Assembly: GCA_964602715.1 (NCBI GenBank)
Contig: CAZRSB010000063.1
Span: forward strand, 1 to 9,300
Direction of reading: 5' to 3'
Length of the DNA: 9,300 nt
Source of the DNA: Natronoplasma sp964602715
GTDB taxonomy: Archaea; Thermoplasmatota; Thermoplasmata; Halarchaeoplasmatales; Halarchaeoplasmataceae
Made by a program: the position numbers and the translations under genes. Under the pieces are notes generated by a model. The model searched no databases and was not told the origin of the DNA. It was given only the letters and a program-made list of their open reading frames with translations. Position 1 is the first letter of the stretch. Each line of letters opens with the position of its first letter. Positions 1 to 5,586 of this stretch are shown here, one piece after another.

Positions 1-32
1 ATCTCTATCAGCCGACATTGATTTCAAATCTT

Positions 33-61
33 CTTATTTCGGGATGAAGCCCTTATTTCGG
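33..61. repeat. Short direct repeat beside the left element end
   Basis: The 10-mer CTTATTTCGG occurs at 33-42 and again at 52-61, a 19-nt period. The second copy overlaps the first two bases of the inverted repeat that starts at 60. It is too short to interpret alone. It could be chance in AT-rich DNA or a trace of earlier insertion and repair. The rest of 1-59 shows no gene that I can recognise. Confidence 0.35.
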
Positions 62-77
62 CTTTGTAGAATACCTT
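60..77 (+). repeat. Left terminal inverted repeat
   Basis: The 18-mer GGCTTTGTAGAATACCTT is matched perfectly, in inverted orientation, at 442-459. The GGC-TTTGT start and GAATA core are typical of IS903-group ends. Confidence 0.85.
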
Positions 78-107
78 TTTGAAGGCATAGATAGTTTTAT
101 CAATATT

Positions 108-123
108 TTCAAATGCATTTGAA
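108..123. repeat. 16-bp perfect palindrome inside the element
   Basis: TTCAAATGCATTTGAA at 108-123 is its own reverse complement. It lies inside the decayed element, in the region read as transposase debris. It may be a subterminal protein-binding site or chance in AT-rich sequence. Confidence 0.4.
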
Positions 124-399
124 TTGAAATTCCAATTCTCACTCGAAGCAAGTTATCGTGATATAGAAGTAGATAAGTGCATCCGAATTCTGAATGACTC
201 TGTATCTACAGGAATTACATTCCTTTGATTCTATGGAAATTCATTTCCTAGCAAAAATCAAGAAATGTAAGAACTCAAAATAGAGAAATGTCTCAGGACT
301 TAATCCTTCCATCCTCACTATCATCGAGGAATAGAAGATTCCTCTACCATTGGAATTATGAAATAACTCCGATCCGTTCACGGAAGCAATTCAAGATGC

Positions 400-442
400 T
401 AGCTTACAATGCTCATCGACGAGCGATGAGCATGTGTAGCTA
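400..442 (+). other. Strong imperfect hairpin next to the right element end
   Basis: The inner stem ATGCTCATCG (409-418) pairs perfectly with CGATGAGCAT (424-433) around a 5-nt loop (ACGAG, 419-423). After one bulged base on each side, TACA (405-408) pairs with TGTA (435-438) and TAGC (400-403) with GCTA (439-442). This gives 18 base pairs in 43 nt. It sits inside the transposase-like 3' end and touches the right inverted repeat. There is no poly-T after it, so it does not look like a standard terminator. It may block read-through transcription across the element or be a leftover of element structure. Confidence 0.55.
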
Positions 443-459
443 AGGTATTCTACAAAGCC
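442..459 (-). repeat. Right terminal inverted repeat
   Basis: AAGGTATTCTACAAAGCC is the exact reverse complement of 60-77. It marks the right edge of the decayed element, just upstream of the operon promoter region. Confidence 0.85.
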
Positions 460-471
460 ATTAAAAAACAA

Positions 472-481
472 AATTTAAATA
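472..481 (+). promoter_or_regulatory. Candidate archaeal TATA box of the mbh operon
   Basis: AATTTAAATA at 472-481 fits an archaeal TATA box and follows an A-rich stretch (461-473) that could serve as the BRE. Transcription would start near 500-508, giving a leader of about 75-80 nt before the mbhA ATG at 582. A second AT-rich palindrome, TTAATATTAA at 510-519, could be an alternative TATA with a start near 540. This is the only convincing promoter region upstream of the 14 tightly packed genes, so they are probably one transcript. Confidence 0.5.
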
Positions 482-495
482 TCGAGGACTACTAC

Positions 496-520
496 GTTAA
501 TTCGTATGCTTAATATTAAC
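496..520. promoter_or_regulatory. Inverted repeat, possible operator
   Basis: GTTAAT (496-501) is repeated in inverted form as ATTAAC (515-520), separated by 13 bp. It covers the start site predicted from the TATA-like element at 472-481, where a repressor would block transcription. The half-sites are about two helical turns apart. They do not match the SurR consensus (GTTnnnAAC) of Thermococcales. The role is inferred from position only. Confidence 0.3.
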
Positions 521-581
521 AGTTCCGAGGTAAGACTGAAAATGACTGAAGAAAACATTTTTTTAAGGAGGCCTATTAAAA

Positions 582-1124
582 ATGAAAAGGGCTAAAGCAT
601 TTTTTGTAACTTTTTTACTATCATTGTTTACTTACTTATTACTTACTTTAGCTACAGGCATGCCAGAATATTCGATGGCTCAAAGTGAGCCTTGGAATGA
701 AATAATTTGGAGTTTTGAAGTATTTGTTATAGGCATTTCTATAAGTTTAATAGTGGCGGCAGTGGTTGACCATATCTTATGCAAAACAGGAAATTTTAGG
801 ATGATGAATCCGATCAGATGGATTATTATGGTTGTTTATACTATACCTTTATTCTTAGAAATGGCTAAAGCCAACTTCGAAGTCGCTTACAGGGTAATAA
901 CAGGTGAGATCAAACCAGGAATTGTTAAAATAGAACCAGATTTACAAACGGATCTTGGACTCACATTTTTAGCCAATTCAATAACTCTAACACCGGGGAC
1001 TTTAACTGTAGATATCGATGAGGAAAAGAGTGAGATGTATATCCATTGGATAAAGGTGGGAGAGGATCCAACCGAAAATATTGCCGGAAAATTTGTAAAA
1101 TGGATACGGAGGTTTGCCGAATGA
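582..1124 (+). CDS. mbhA: MbhA: MnhE/MrpE-like subunit of membrane-bound hydrogenase
   Basis: This 180-residue membrane protein is of the MnhE/MrpE family, the first subunit of the antiporter-like half of Mbh. Hydrophobic segments lie near residues 6-25, 46-63 and 79-93. The C-terminal cytosolic part carries the family signature: IKPGIVKI (110-117), then DLQTDLGLTFLANSITLTPG (120-139). Family members are structural parts of Mrp-type Na+/H+ antiporters with no catalytic site of their own. The ATG at 582 is chosen because AAGGAGG (565-571) lies 10 nt upstream. The stop overlaps the next ATG by 4 nt (ATGA at 1121), indicating coupled translation. By its position at the head of the gene set it corresponds to MbhA of Pyrococcus. 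No defect is seen. Confidence 0.88.
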   Translation: MKRAKAFFVTFLLSLFTYLLLTLATGMPEYSMAQSEPWNEIIWSFEVFVIGISISLIVAAVVDHILCKTGNFRMMNPIRWIIMVVYTIPLFLEMAKANFEVAYRVITGEIKPGIVKIEPDLQTDLGLTFLANSITLTPGTLTVDIDEEKSEMYIHWIKVGEDPTENIAGKFVKWIRRFAE

Positions 1125-1390
1125 TTGATTTGACTACTGCACTGTATGCCTCGGTAATCGCGGTCGTAATATACATAATCATATGTTCATTTAGAATAAT
1201 ATTAGGTCCGACAGTCGCTGATAGAGTAGTAGGATTAGATACATTAAATACAATGGTAATTGCAGGTATGATAGCTCTTGGAGCGGCGATGGTCGAAACA
1301 CTATTTATTGATATAGCGATTGTTTATGCAATTTTGTCTTTCATATCCACCCTTTATATAGCAAAATATCTTGAAGGAGGTATTTCTTAA
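1121..1390 (+). CDS. mbhB: MbhB: MnhF/MrpF-like subunit
   Basis: This 89-residue protein has three hydrophobic helices (about 8-27, 43-60 and 63-82) and belongs to the MnhF/MrpF family. The signature is RIILGPTVADRVVGLDTL (25-42), where the GPT-x-ADRV-x-LD core is strongly conserved. It would lie in the membrane next to MbhA and MbhC and help form the antiporter-like module. The frame is open further upstream to an ATG at 1046, but that start would lie deep inside mbhA and add 25 unrelated residues. The ATG at 1121 has GGAGGT at 1108-1113 and overlaps the mbhA stop, so it is preferred. Only one base separates it from mbhC. Confidence 0.88.
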   Translation: MIDLTTALYASVIAVVIYIIICSFRIILGPTVADRVVGLDTLNTMVIAGMIALGAAMVETLFIDIAIVYAILSFISTLYIAKYLEGGIS

Positions 1391-1391
1391 A

Positions 1392-1826
1392 ATGACTTTG
1401 CCGGTACTTTTCATATTGATACTTTTGATAGTCTCAGTAGTTTTCAATGCTCTTGGAGCTATCGGTCTTCATAGATTTCCTGACGTATACACGAGATTAC
1501 ATGCGGCAACTAAATGTACTACTTTTGGAACAATATTCATGACTTTTACAGTTATAGCTTACAGTATGAGAGAATACTTTATAACTGAGGAAACTAGATT
1601 TTTGAGTATGGCTATCCATACCTTTATTGCTCTTTTAGCTCTTTTAGTTACAAACCCAACAGGAGCACATGCGATAGCAAGAGCTGCTCACATCGTAGGG
1701 ATGAAACAAGAGCAGATAGAAAGTATATGGTTCATATCAGAAAGAGATGAATTAAGAGAGGCAGATCTCGAACAAACTGAGCCTGTGAGTACGGATGAAG
1801 ATCAAGGACCCTTGGAGGTGGAATAA
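1392..1826 (+). CDS. mbhC: MbhC: MnhG/MrpG-like subunit with acidic tail
   Basis: This 144-residue MnhG/MrpG-family protein has three transmembrane helices (about 3-26, 43-60 and 71-89). Family motifs are GLHRFPDVYTRLHAATK (25-41) and NPTGAHAIARAAH (88-100). The ATG at 1392 has AAGGAGGT at 1374-1381. A TTG at 1371 in the same frame would lie on top of this ribosome site and overlap mbhB, so it is not used. After the last conserved block there is a cytosolic tail of roughly 35 residues, strongly acidic at its end (from about 118: ERDELREADLEQTE and on). Many MnhG proteins end sooner, so the tail looks like a lineage-specific extension. One base separates this gene from mbhD. Confidence 0.87.
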   Translation: MTLPVLFILILLIVSVVFNALGAIGLHRFPDVYTRLHAATKCTTFGTIFMTFTVIAYSMREYFITEETRFLSMAIHTFIALLALLVTNPTGAHAIARAAHIVGMKQEQIESIWFISERDELREADLEQTEPVSTDEDQGPLEVE

Positions 1827-1827
1827 A

Positions 1828-2085
1828 ATGGTAGGCATTTTACAGATAATTCAATTTTTAGTATTGATTGGTTTGATCTTGACGGCTTTGGCGGTGGTAA
1901 TTTTCAAAGACCTTATTTCTGCAGCTATAGCTCTAGGTGCAAGTAGTCTATTATTGTCTCTTCAGTTTTTTATACTTAGAGCACCTGATGTCGCCATAGC
2001 AGAAGCAGCCGTTGGAGCGGCCTTAACTACAGCTATATTCATATTTGCTATTAAATCAACTAAAAGAAAGGAGGGATACACATGA
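1828..2085 (+). CDS. mbhD: MbhD: DUF4040 / MrpA C-terminal-like subunit
   Basis: This 85-residue protein has three hydrophobic segments (about 4-25, 28-50 and 54-76). It matches the DUF4040 family, which corresponds to part of the C-terminal region of MrpA and is NuoJ-like. The diagnostic stretch is LRAPDVAIAEAAVGAALTTA (50-69). The PDVA-x-x-EAxVGA core includes E59, an acidic residue within the membrane that is conserved in the family and thought to take part in ion movement. The ATG at 1828 follows GGAGGTG (1814-1820). A longer in-frame start at 1795 would overlap mbhC and lacks such a site. The TGA stop overlaps the mbhE ATG. Confidence 0.87.
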   Translation: MVGILQIIQFLVLIGLILTALAVVIFKDLISAAIALGASSLLLSLQFFILRAPDVAIAEAAVGAALTTAIFIFAIKSTKRKEGYT

Positions 2086-2372
2086 GAAAGCCAATAGCGA
2101 TTCTTGCTCTTATCATTCTCTTTATATTTCTAACTATGGGCGCAGTAGAGATGAGGCCATTTGGACAACCCGAAGAATCTGACATGGATGATTATTTCTT
2201 ATATGATGAAGATGAAGGGAGCCAGGCTCATAATCAGGTTAACAATGTAGTCACTGCTGTTTTATTCGACTATCGAGGTTTAGATACATTAGGTGAAGCG
2301 ACTATTTTGTTCACTGCAGTCTCTAGTGTTTTAACGGTATTGCGAAAATTTAAGAAAAAAGAAGGTGATTAA
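2082..2372 (+). CDS. mbhE: MbhE: MrpA C-terminal-like small subunit
   Basis: This 96-residue protein corresponds to the last part of MrpA, which in Mbh-type complexes is a separate subunit. An N-terminal hydrophobic helix (about 5-21) is followed by an acidic loop (31-47, rich in D and E). Then comes the conserved block NNVVTAVLFDYRGLDTLGEA (54-73), leading into a second membrane helix (74-88) and a lysine-rich cytosolic end. The ATG at 2082 forms a 4-nt overlap with the mbhD stop and has AAAGGAGGG at 2067-2075. It always pairs with an MbhD-type protein, as here. A 58-nt gap follows, the longest in the operon. Confidence 0.85.
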   Translation: MRKPIAILALIILFIFLTMGAVEMRPFGQPEESDMDDYFLYDEDEGSQAHNQVNNVVTAVLFDYRGLDTLGEATILFTAVSSVLTVLRKFKKKEGD

Positions 2373-2374
2373 GA

Positions 2375-2434
2375 ATGGTTACTTCTTTTGTATCCAATCT
2401 AACAAAACAGGTAAAACAGGTGGTCATTAAATGA
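2375..2434 (+). CDS. Possible 19-codon ORF bridging mbhE and mbhF
   Basis: In the 58-nt gap after mbhE, an ATG at 2375 opens a short frame reading MVTSFVSNLTKQVKQVVIK. It stops at TGA 2432-2434, overlapping the mbhF ATG (2431) in the ATGA style used elsewhere in the operon. AAGGTGA at 2362-2368 gives it a good ribosome site 6 nt upstream. The peptide could form a short amphipathic helix and has a basic C-terminal half. I know of no family. It may be a real small protein, a coupling device that carries ribosomes to mbhF, or chance. mbhF itself looks complete, so this is not a frameshifted piece of it. Confidence 0.3.
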   Translation: MVTSFVSNLTKQVKQVVIK

Positions 2435-2907
2435 ATTGGCGTATGTCCAGGATCGTTAGGACGGTTACGGATTTTCTTATAGTGCCTATAATCGTTTATG
2501 GTGCCTATCTAATCATTCATGGGCATTTGAGTCCTGGTGGTGGATTTCAAGGAGGAGCAGTTATAGCTTCCTCTACCGCTCTTTTGATTATCGCACATGG
2601 GTCCCTACGTGAACACAAAAAGGACTTCTCTACTATTGAATCTCTAGGCTTGACCATGTTCATTTTGATCGCTCTACTTGGGATTGGCTCGACCATGTTT
2701 TACAATTTTTTAGCGGGTACTGGTGGTCTATTTGGAGCAGTCATACCTGAAGGTGTTAATCCAGGTTATATCAACACGGGCGGAACAGTCCCATTGATGA
2801 ATATTTTTGTAGGTGTAAAAGTCGCTGCATCGCTTAGTCTTATAATTTGGATTATGGCTAAGCAGACATTTAGTACTGAATCAGAAAAGCAGGAGGTGAA
2901 AGATTGA
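2431..2907 (+). CDS. mbhF: MbhF: MnhB/MrpB-like subunit
   Basis: This 158-residue MnhB/MrpB-family membrane protein has about four hydrophobic helices. The family signature is HGHLSPGGGFQGGAVIAS (30-47), containing the P-GGGFQGG turn conserved in all MrpB-type proteins. A second conserved area is the glycine-rich loop followed by a helix near residues 116-140. It is part of the antiporter-like half and contacts MbhE and MbhG by analogy with Mrp. A stop codon lies directly before the ATG at 2431, so it cannot start further upstream. AGGTGGT (2418-2424) can serve as ribosome site. The end of the gene overlaps the TTG start of mbhG. Confidence 0.88.
   Translation: MNWRMSRIVRTVTDFLIVPIIVYGAYLIIHGHLSPGGGFQGGAVIASSTALLIIAHGSLREHKKDFSTIESLGLTMFILIALLGIGSTMFYNFLAGTGGLFGAVIPEGVNPGYINTGGTVPLMNIFVGVKVAASLSLIIWIMAKQTFSTESEKQEVKD
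2891..2899 (+). promoter_or_regulatory. Ribosome site that fixes the TTG start of mbhG
   Basis: AGGAGGTGA is a near-perfect match to the 16S rRNA tail. Its GGAGG core ends 7 nt before TTG 2904, while the first in-frame ATG (2925) is far too distant. This supports a TTG start for mbhG. Confidence 0.75.
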
Positions 2908-3263
2908 ATTGGGAATCGATTTTGATGACGATGCCTTACATGACTGTGATAATTCTTTTTATGATAGGCCTATTCACTGTCCTTTTTAAGAAAAACTTGA
3001 TAAAAATTATAATGGGCATAGCAATAATGCAGAATGCAGTCAATCTTTTCTTAGTGTCTTTGGCTTATAGAAGAGGTGAACACGCACCAATATTCACCAG
3101 TGCAGAATCTACGGAGATGGTGATGCCGACAGCTCATGCATTGACATTGACAAGTATCGTAATCGGTTTAGCAACAACTGCTTTACTTCTTTCTTTTGTG
3201 ATCATGATAAAGAAACATTACGGCAGTATAAACACTGACGATGTAAGGCGGTGTAGAGAATGA
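2904..3263 (+). CDS. mbhG: MbhG: MnhC/NuoK-like subunit
   Basis: This protein of about 119 residues is of the MnhC/MrpC family, related to NuoK of complex I. It has three helices (about 11-29, 32-54 and 79-103). Conserved regions are NLIKIIMGIAIMQNAVNLFL (31-50) and HALTLTSIVIGLATTALLLS (78-97), the latter typical of MnhC/NuoK. It sits between MbhF and MbhH in the membrane arm. Translation is assigned to TTG at 2904, which overlaps the mbhF stop (TTGA) and follows an excellent ribosome site at 2891-2899. The downstream ATGs at 2925 and 2931 would cut into the N terminus and lack a ribosome site. Its stop overlaps the mbhH ATG. Confidence 0.86.
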   Translation: MNWESILMTMPYMTVIILFMIGLFTVLFKKNLIKIIMGIAIMQNAVNLFLVSLAYRRGEHAPIFTSAESTEMVMPTAHALTLTSIVIGLATTALLLSFVIMIKKHYGSINTDDVRRCRE

Positions 3264-4789
3264 ATACAGATTTAATACAACATTCACCAGCTTTGGTTCT
3301 CGCGGTTCCTTTACTTTTTGCTTTTCTAATACCTATTGTTGGTAGAATATCTAAGAAAGCCCGAGATGTTATTTTCTTTTTAGGTTTAATAATAATGGGT
3401 CTATTTGTATCAATAATGGCCTACGAAGTATACACCGTAGGTGAATGGTCTTATGTTTTTGGTGGAGGGAGCGTAACTCCAGACGGAGCAGAATCTTCTT
3501 TTTTTAGGATCTTATTTGTTGCAGATGGCGTTTCTGCCATGGCTAGCATCACTCTTACAATTTCCGCTATAGGTGCAGCCATCTATTCTTATGCATTTAT
3601 GAAGGATGAAACCGGGAAAAATAAGTTCTACACTTTATTTCTATTGATGGTGGCGGGCGTTAATGGAATGGTTCTCACTGGAGATCTTTTCAATCTTTTC
3701 GTTTGGTTCGAAGTAGCCTCGGTTTCTTCTGCTGCGCTCATCGCTTTTCAGAATTATAAAGGAAAAGCAGTTGAAGCCGCTTTAAAATATATGGTTCTCA
3801 GTGTAACTGCTGGTTTATTCTTTCTTTTCTCGGTAGGTTTGTTATATGGTCAATACGGCGTATTAAACTTTCAGCTTCTTTCGGAGAGTATAACTGGAAC
3901 AAATATAGATAAACTTGCTCTAGTACTCATGGTAGTTGTTTTAGCTCTAAAATCCGGAGCTGTCCCTTTACACTTCATTATCCCTGATGCTTATTCTATG
4001 GCGCCTGGTTCTGTAACGTCGGTTTTAGTGGTGGCAAGTCAGGCTGGACTTTGGGTACTGTTCAGAGTCGTATTCTCACTCTATGGTGTGGCTGTGAACA
4101 CTTCGGCTATAGGATGGATAGTGATTGTTTTAGGTGTGCTTTCTATGTTCATCGGGGTTACCATGGCTCTTGTTCAAAAAACCGTTAAAAGATTGATGGC
4201 TTATCATGCAATATCTCAAACTGGTTATATGCTTTTAGGGGTCGGGGTAGGGATAGCTGTTATGGGAACAACCGATATGGGCTCATTCGGTAGAGATGCT
4301 ATGGTAGGAGGAATATTCCACATAATAAATCACGCAATGTATAAAGGCCTTTTATTTTTAACAGCTGGAGCCATAATATTTAAAACTGGAATAAGAAAAT
4401 TGGACGATCTTGGCGGACTAGGGCATTCGATGAAATGGACCATGGGTTTTTTTATCATAGGCGCGTTAGCAATTGCGGGTATACCTCCATTCAACGGTTT
4501 CGCATCTAAATTGATGATATATCAATCGGTTTATAGGTTCAACCCGATACTTTCGATAATCGCGATGGTGGTGAGTATCCTTACTTTAGCGTCATTCGTC
4601 AAAGTTTTCCACTCGATATTCGTGGGGCCGAAGGATGAGGAAATATTCAATACTGGTGAAGTCCCAAAACCTATGCTTGCAGGTATGGCTATTTTGGCTG
4701 CGTTCGTTATTCTATTCAGTTTATTCCCGGGCATGGTCGTTTCCAATATAGTAGAACCTGCTGTTGAAGCCTTAGGGGTGATATCTTGA
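3260..4789 (+). CDS. mbhH: MbhH: MnhD/NuoN-type ion-translocating subunit
   Basis: This 509-residue protein, with about 14 transmembrane helices, is the single large antiporter-like subunit, related to MrpD and NuoL/M/N. It is the presumed cation pump of the complex. Family residues are in place: E151 in VWFEVASVSS, K231 in LALKSGAVPLH, K310 in KTVKRLMAYHAISQ, H358 and K362 in INHAMYKGLLFL, and K417 in PPFNGFASKLMI. The E-K-K-K chain is the conserved polar axis through the middle of the membrane. The ATG at 3260 overlaps the mbhG stop; its ribosome site (GGCGGTG, 3247-3253) is less canonical than most here. Having only one MbhH-type gene favours Mbh over Mbx/Mbs, which carry an additional H-type subunit. 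Confidence 0.92.
   Translation: MNTDLIQHSPALVLAVPLLFAFLIPIVGRISKKARDVIFFLGLIIMGLFVSIMAYEVYTVGEWSYVFGGGSVTPDGAESSFFRILFVADGVSAMASITLTISAIGAAIYSYAFMKDETGKNKFYTLFLLMVAGVNGMVLTGDLFNLFVWFEVASVSSAALIAFQNYKGKAVEAALKYMVLSVTAGLFFLFSVGLLYGQYGVLNFQLLSESITGTNIDKLALVLMVVVLALKSGAVPLHFIIPDAYSMAPGSVTSVLVVASQAGLWVLFRVVFSLYGVAVNTSAIGWIVIVLGVLSMFIGVTMALVQKTVKRLMAYHAISQTGYMLLGVGVGIAVMGTTDMGSFGRDAMVGGIFHIINHAMYKGLLFLTAGAIIFKTGIRKLDDLGGLGHSMKWTMGFFIIGALAIAGIPPFNGFASKLMIYQSVYRFNPILSIIAMVVSILTLASFVKVFHSIFVGPKDEEIFNTGEVPKPMLAGMAILAAFVILFSLFPGMVVSNIVEPAVEALGVIS
4774..4782 (+). promoter_or_regulatory. Ribosome site that fixes the TTG start of mbhI
   Basis: AGGGGTGAT pairs with the 16S rRNA tail. Its AGGGG part ends 7 nt before TTG 4786, the same spacing as in mbhE and mbhG. 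A second in-frame TTG at 4795 is possible but would be 16 nt away. Confidence 0.55.
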
Positions 4790-5133
4790 AGGGATTGACA
4801 TATCAGTGGGTTTCTGTCAGTGATTGGCACCCTTTAGTATTGATATTATTGGCATTGATAGTAGCAGTAGTGGTTTATCTGCTCTATCGGATGGGTAATC
4901 CTTCTTACAAAGAGACGAAATACAAACGAGAACCTTTCCTTTCCGGCAATCGATCACCAGAAGATTCCGATGCCCTTCATATAGGGGGAAGTAATCTTTA
5001 TTGGGGTTTCACTCGTGCTTTAAAAAATTATTTTGAACCTTTAGTTAAAGGACATACAGGTATTCTAAATGATTATCTGTATTGGTTAATTATAACTATA
5101 GCCGTTGTCATGGTAGTGGTTTATATTGTATGA
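4786..5133 (+). CDS. mbhI: MbhI: linker subunit between antiporter and hydrogenase modules
   Basis: This protein of about 115 residues has one hydrophobic helix near each end (18-35 and 97-115) and a polar middle. The middle carries KREPFLSGNRSPEDSD (47-62) and HIGGSNLYWGFTRALKNYF (65-83), followed by HTGILNDYLYW (90-100). These match MbhI-type proteins and the C-terminal extension of HyfF/HycC-like subunits of group 4 hydrogenases. By analogy with the Pyrococcus complex it bridges MbhH and MbhM with a helix lying along the membrane. The start is TTG 4786, overlapping the mbhH stop. TTG 4795 is the alternative and would remove three residues. A 9-nt gap precedes mbhJ. Confidence 0.84.
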   Translation: MKGLTYQWVSVSDWHPLVLILLALIVAVVVYLLYRMGNPSYKETKYKREPFLSGNRSPEDSDALHIGGSNLYWGFTRALKNYFEPLVKGHTGILNDYLYWLIITIAVVMVVVYIV

Positions 5134-5137
5134 GGTG
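5132..5137 (+). promoter_or_regulatory. Ribosome site that decides the mbhJ start
   Basis: GAGGTG begins inside the mbhI stop codon. Two tandem ATGs follow, at 5140 and 5143. GAGG (5132-5135) is 4 nt from the first and 7 nt from the second, and 7 nt is the spacing seen at other junctions here, so 5143 is favoured. Confidence 0.5.
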
Positions 5138-5142
5138 TAATG

Positions 5143-5586
5143 ATGAAACTTTCAAAAACGTTCGATAAATCTTTATGGGTATTCCACGTAAACAGTGGTT
5201 CGTGCAACGCTTGTGATATCGAAATAGTATCTTCAGTCACTCCAAGATATGACGTCGAGAGATTCGGTATAAAACTTGTCGGTACACCTAGGCATGCGGA
5301 TGTACTTCTGTTTACAGGACCTGTAATAAAGAAAACAAAGGAAAGAGTTTTAAGAATATATGAACAGACTCCAGATCCTAAGGTTGTCATGGTCATCGGA
5401 AACTGTGCGAGCACAACCGGAGTTTACTATGATAGCTATGCTGTAGAGGGTCCAATCGATACTTTGCTTCCCGACGATGCGAACTTGATATACGTTAACG
5501 GTTGTCCCGTTAGACCCGAAAATATAATAAACGGAGTTAAAGAAGCTTGGTTGTATCTTGAAGAATTAAGAGGTGATCAAGGATGA
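5143..5586 (+). CDS. mbhJ: MbhJ: hydrogenase small subunit (NuoB-like)
   Basis: This 147-residue soluble subunit is of the NuoB / group 4 hydrogenase small-subunit family. It holds the [4Fe-4S] cluster that passes electrons to the NiFe centre in MbhL. All four expected cysteines are present: C21 and C24 in NSGSCNACDIEI, C88 in VIGNCAST and C121 in NGCPVRPENI. The second position reads CNAC, as in hydrogenases, rather than the CC pair of complex I NuoB. That favours hydrogenase over NADH or F420H2 dehydrogenase. The ATG at 5143 is preferred for ribosome-site spacing; ATG 5140 would add one methionine. The stop overlaps the mbhK start by 4 nt. It has no membrane helix and docks on MbhL and MbhM. 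Confidence 0.92.
   Translation: MKLSKTFDKSLWVFHVNSGSCNACDIEIVSSVTPRYDVERFGIKLVGTPRHADVLLFTGPVIKKTKERVLRIYEQTPDPKVVMVIGNCASTTGVYYDSYAVEGPIDTLLPDDANLIYVNGCPVRPENIINGVKEAWLYLEELRGDQG

Larger units (their letters stand above)
91..443 (+). pseudogene. Transposase remnant, frameshifted and internally deleted
   Basis: Two open stretches in different + frames together look like the two ends of an IS5-type transposase. The first, 91-228, includes FSLEASYRDIEVDKCIRIL. Its SYRDIE segment resembles the conserved 'YRxxE' region near the N terminus of many IS5-group transposases. It stops at TGA 226-228. The second, 252-443, ends in PIRSRKQFKMLAYNAHRRAM and a few further residues, resembling the 'VRSR...VYN' C-terminal region of the family. 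Its TAA stop (441-443) overlaps the first bases of the right inverted repeat, a usual arrangement in these elements. The central part, with most of the DDE catalytic region, is missing, so the remnant cannot encode an active enzyme. The match is by eye and only moderately certain. Confidence 0.42.
60..459. mobile_element. Decayed 400-bp IS5-family (IS903-like) element with perfect 18-bp ends
   Basis: The ends are perfect 18-bp inverted repeats, GGCTTTGTAGAATACCTT at 60-77 and its exact reverse complement at 442-459. From memory, the IS903 end is GGCTTTGTTGAATAAATC: same length, 14 of 18 positions identical, so the IS903 group of IS5 is the nearest match. Intact members are about 1 kb and encode one DDE transposase. 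Here only 400 bp remain and no frame is open throughout, so this is an internally deleted, non-autonomous remnant or MITE-like derivative. The flanking 9-mers (51-59 CCTTATTTC and 460-468 ATTAAAAAA) do not match, so no target-site duplication survives. The element ends about 13 bp before the TATA-like sequence of the hydrogenase operon. The inverted repeat is certain; the family assignment is inference. Confidence 0.72.

Noticed and set aside
51..468. Target-site duplication around the decayed element
   Set aside because: The 9 bases on the left (CCTTATTTC) and right (ATTAAAAAA) do not match, and no shorter duplication of 2-4 bases is convincing.
470..581. SurR-type regulatory site (GTTnnnAAC)
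   Set aside because: No exact match was found upstream of mbhA. The nearby GTTAAT/ATTAAC pair has different spacing.
1..581. CRISPR array or structural RNA gene in the leader region
   Set aside because: There are no regularly spaced repeats and no tRNA or rRNA signatures. The repeats present are a pair of inverted transposon-like ends.
1046..1120. Longer N terminus for mbhB from ATG 1046
   Set aside because: It would overlap mbhA by about 80 bases and add hydrophilic residues foreign to MnhF. ATG 1121 has the ribosome site and overlap expected.
4531..4830. Minus-strand reading frame opposite mbhH/mbhI
   Set aside because: It lies wholly opposite strongly conserved coding sequence, has no recognisable protein features and has no ribosome site.
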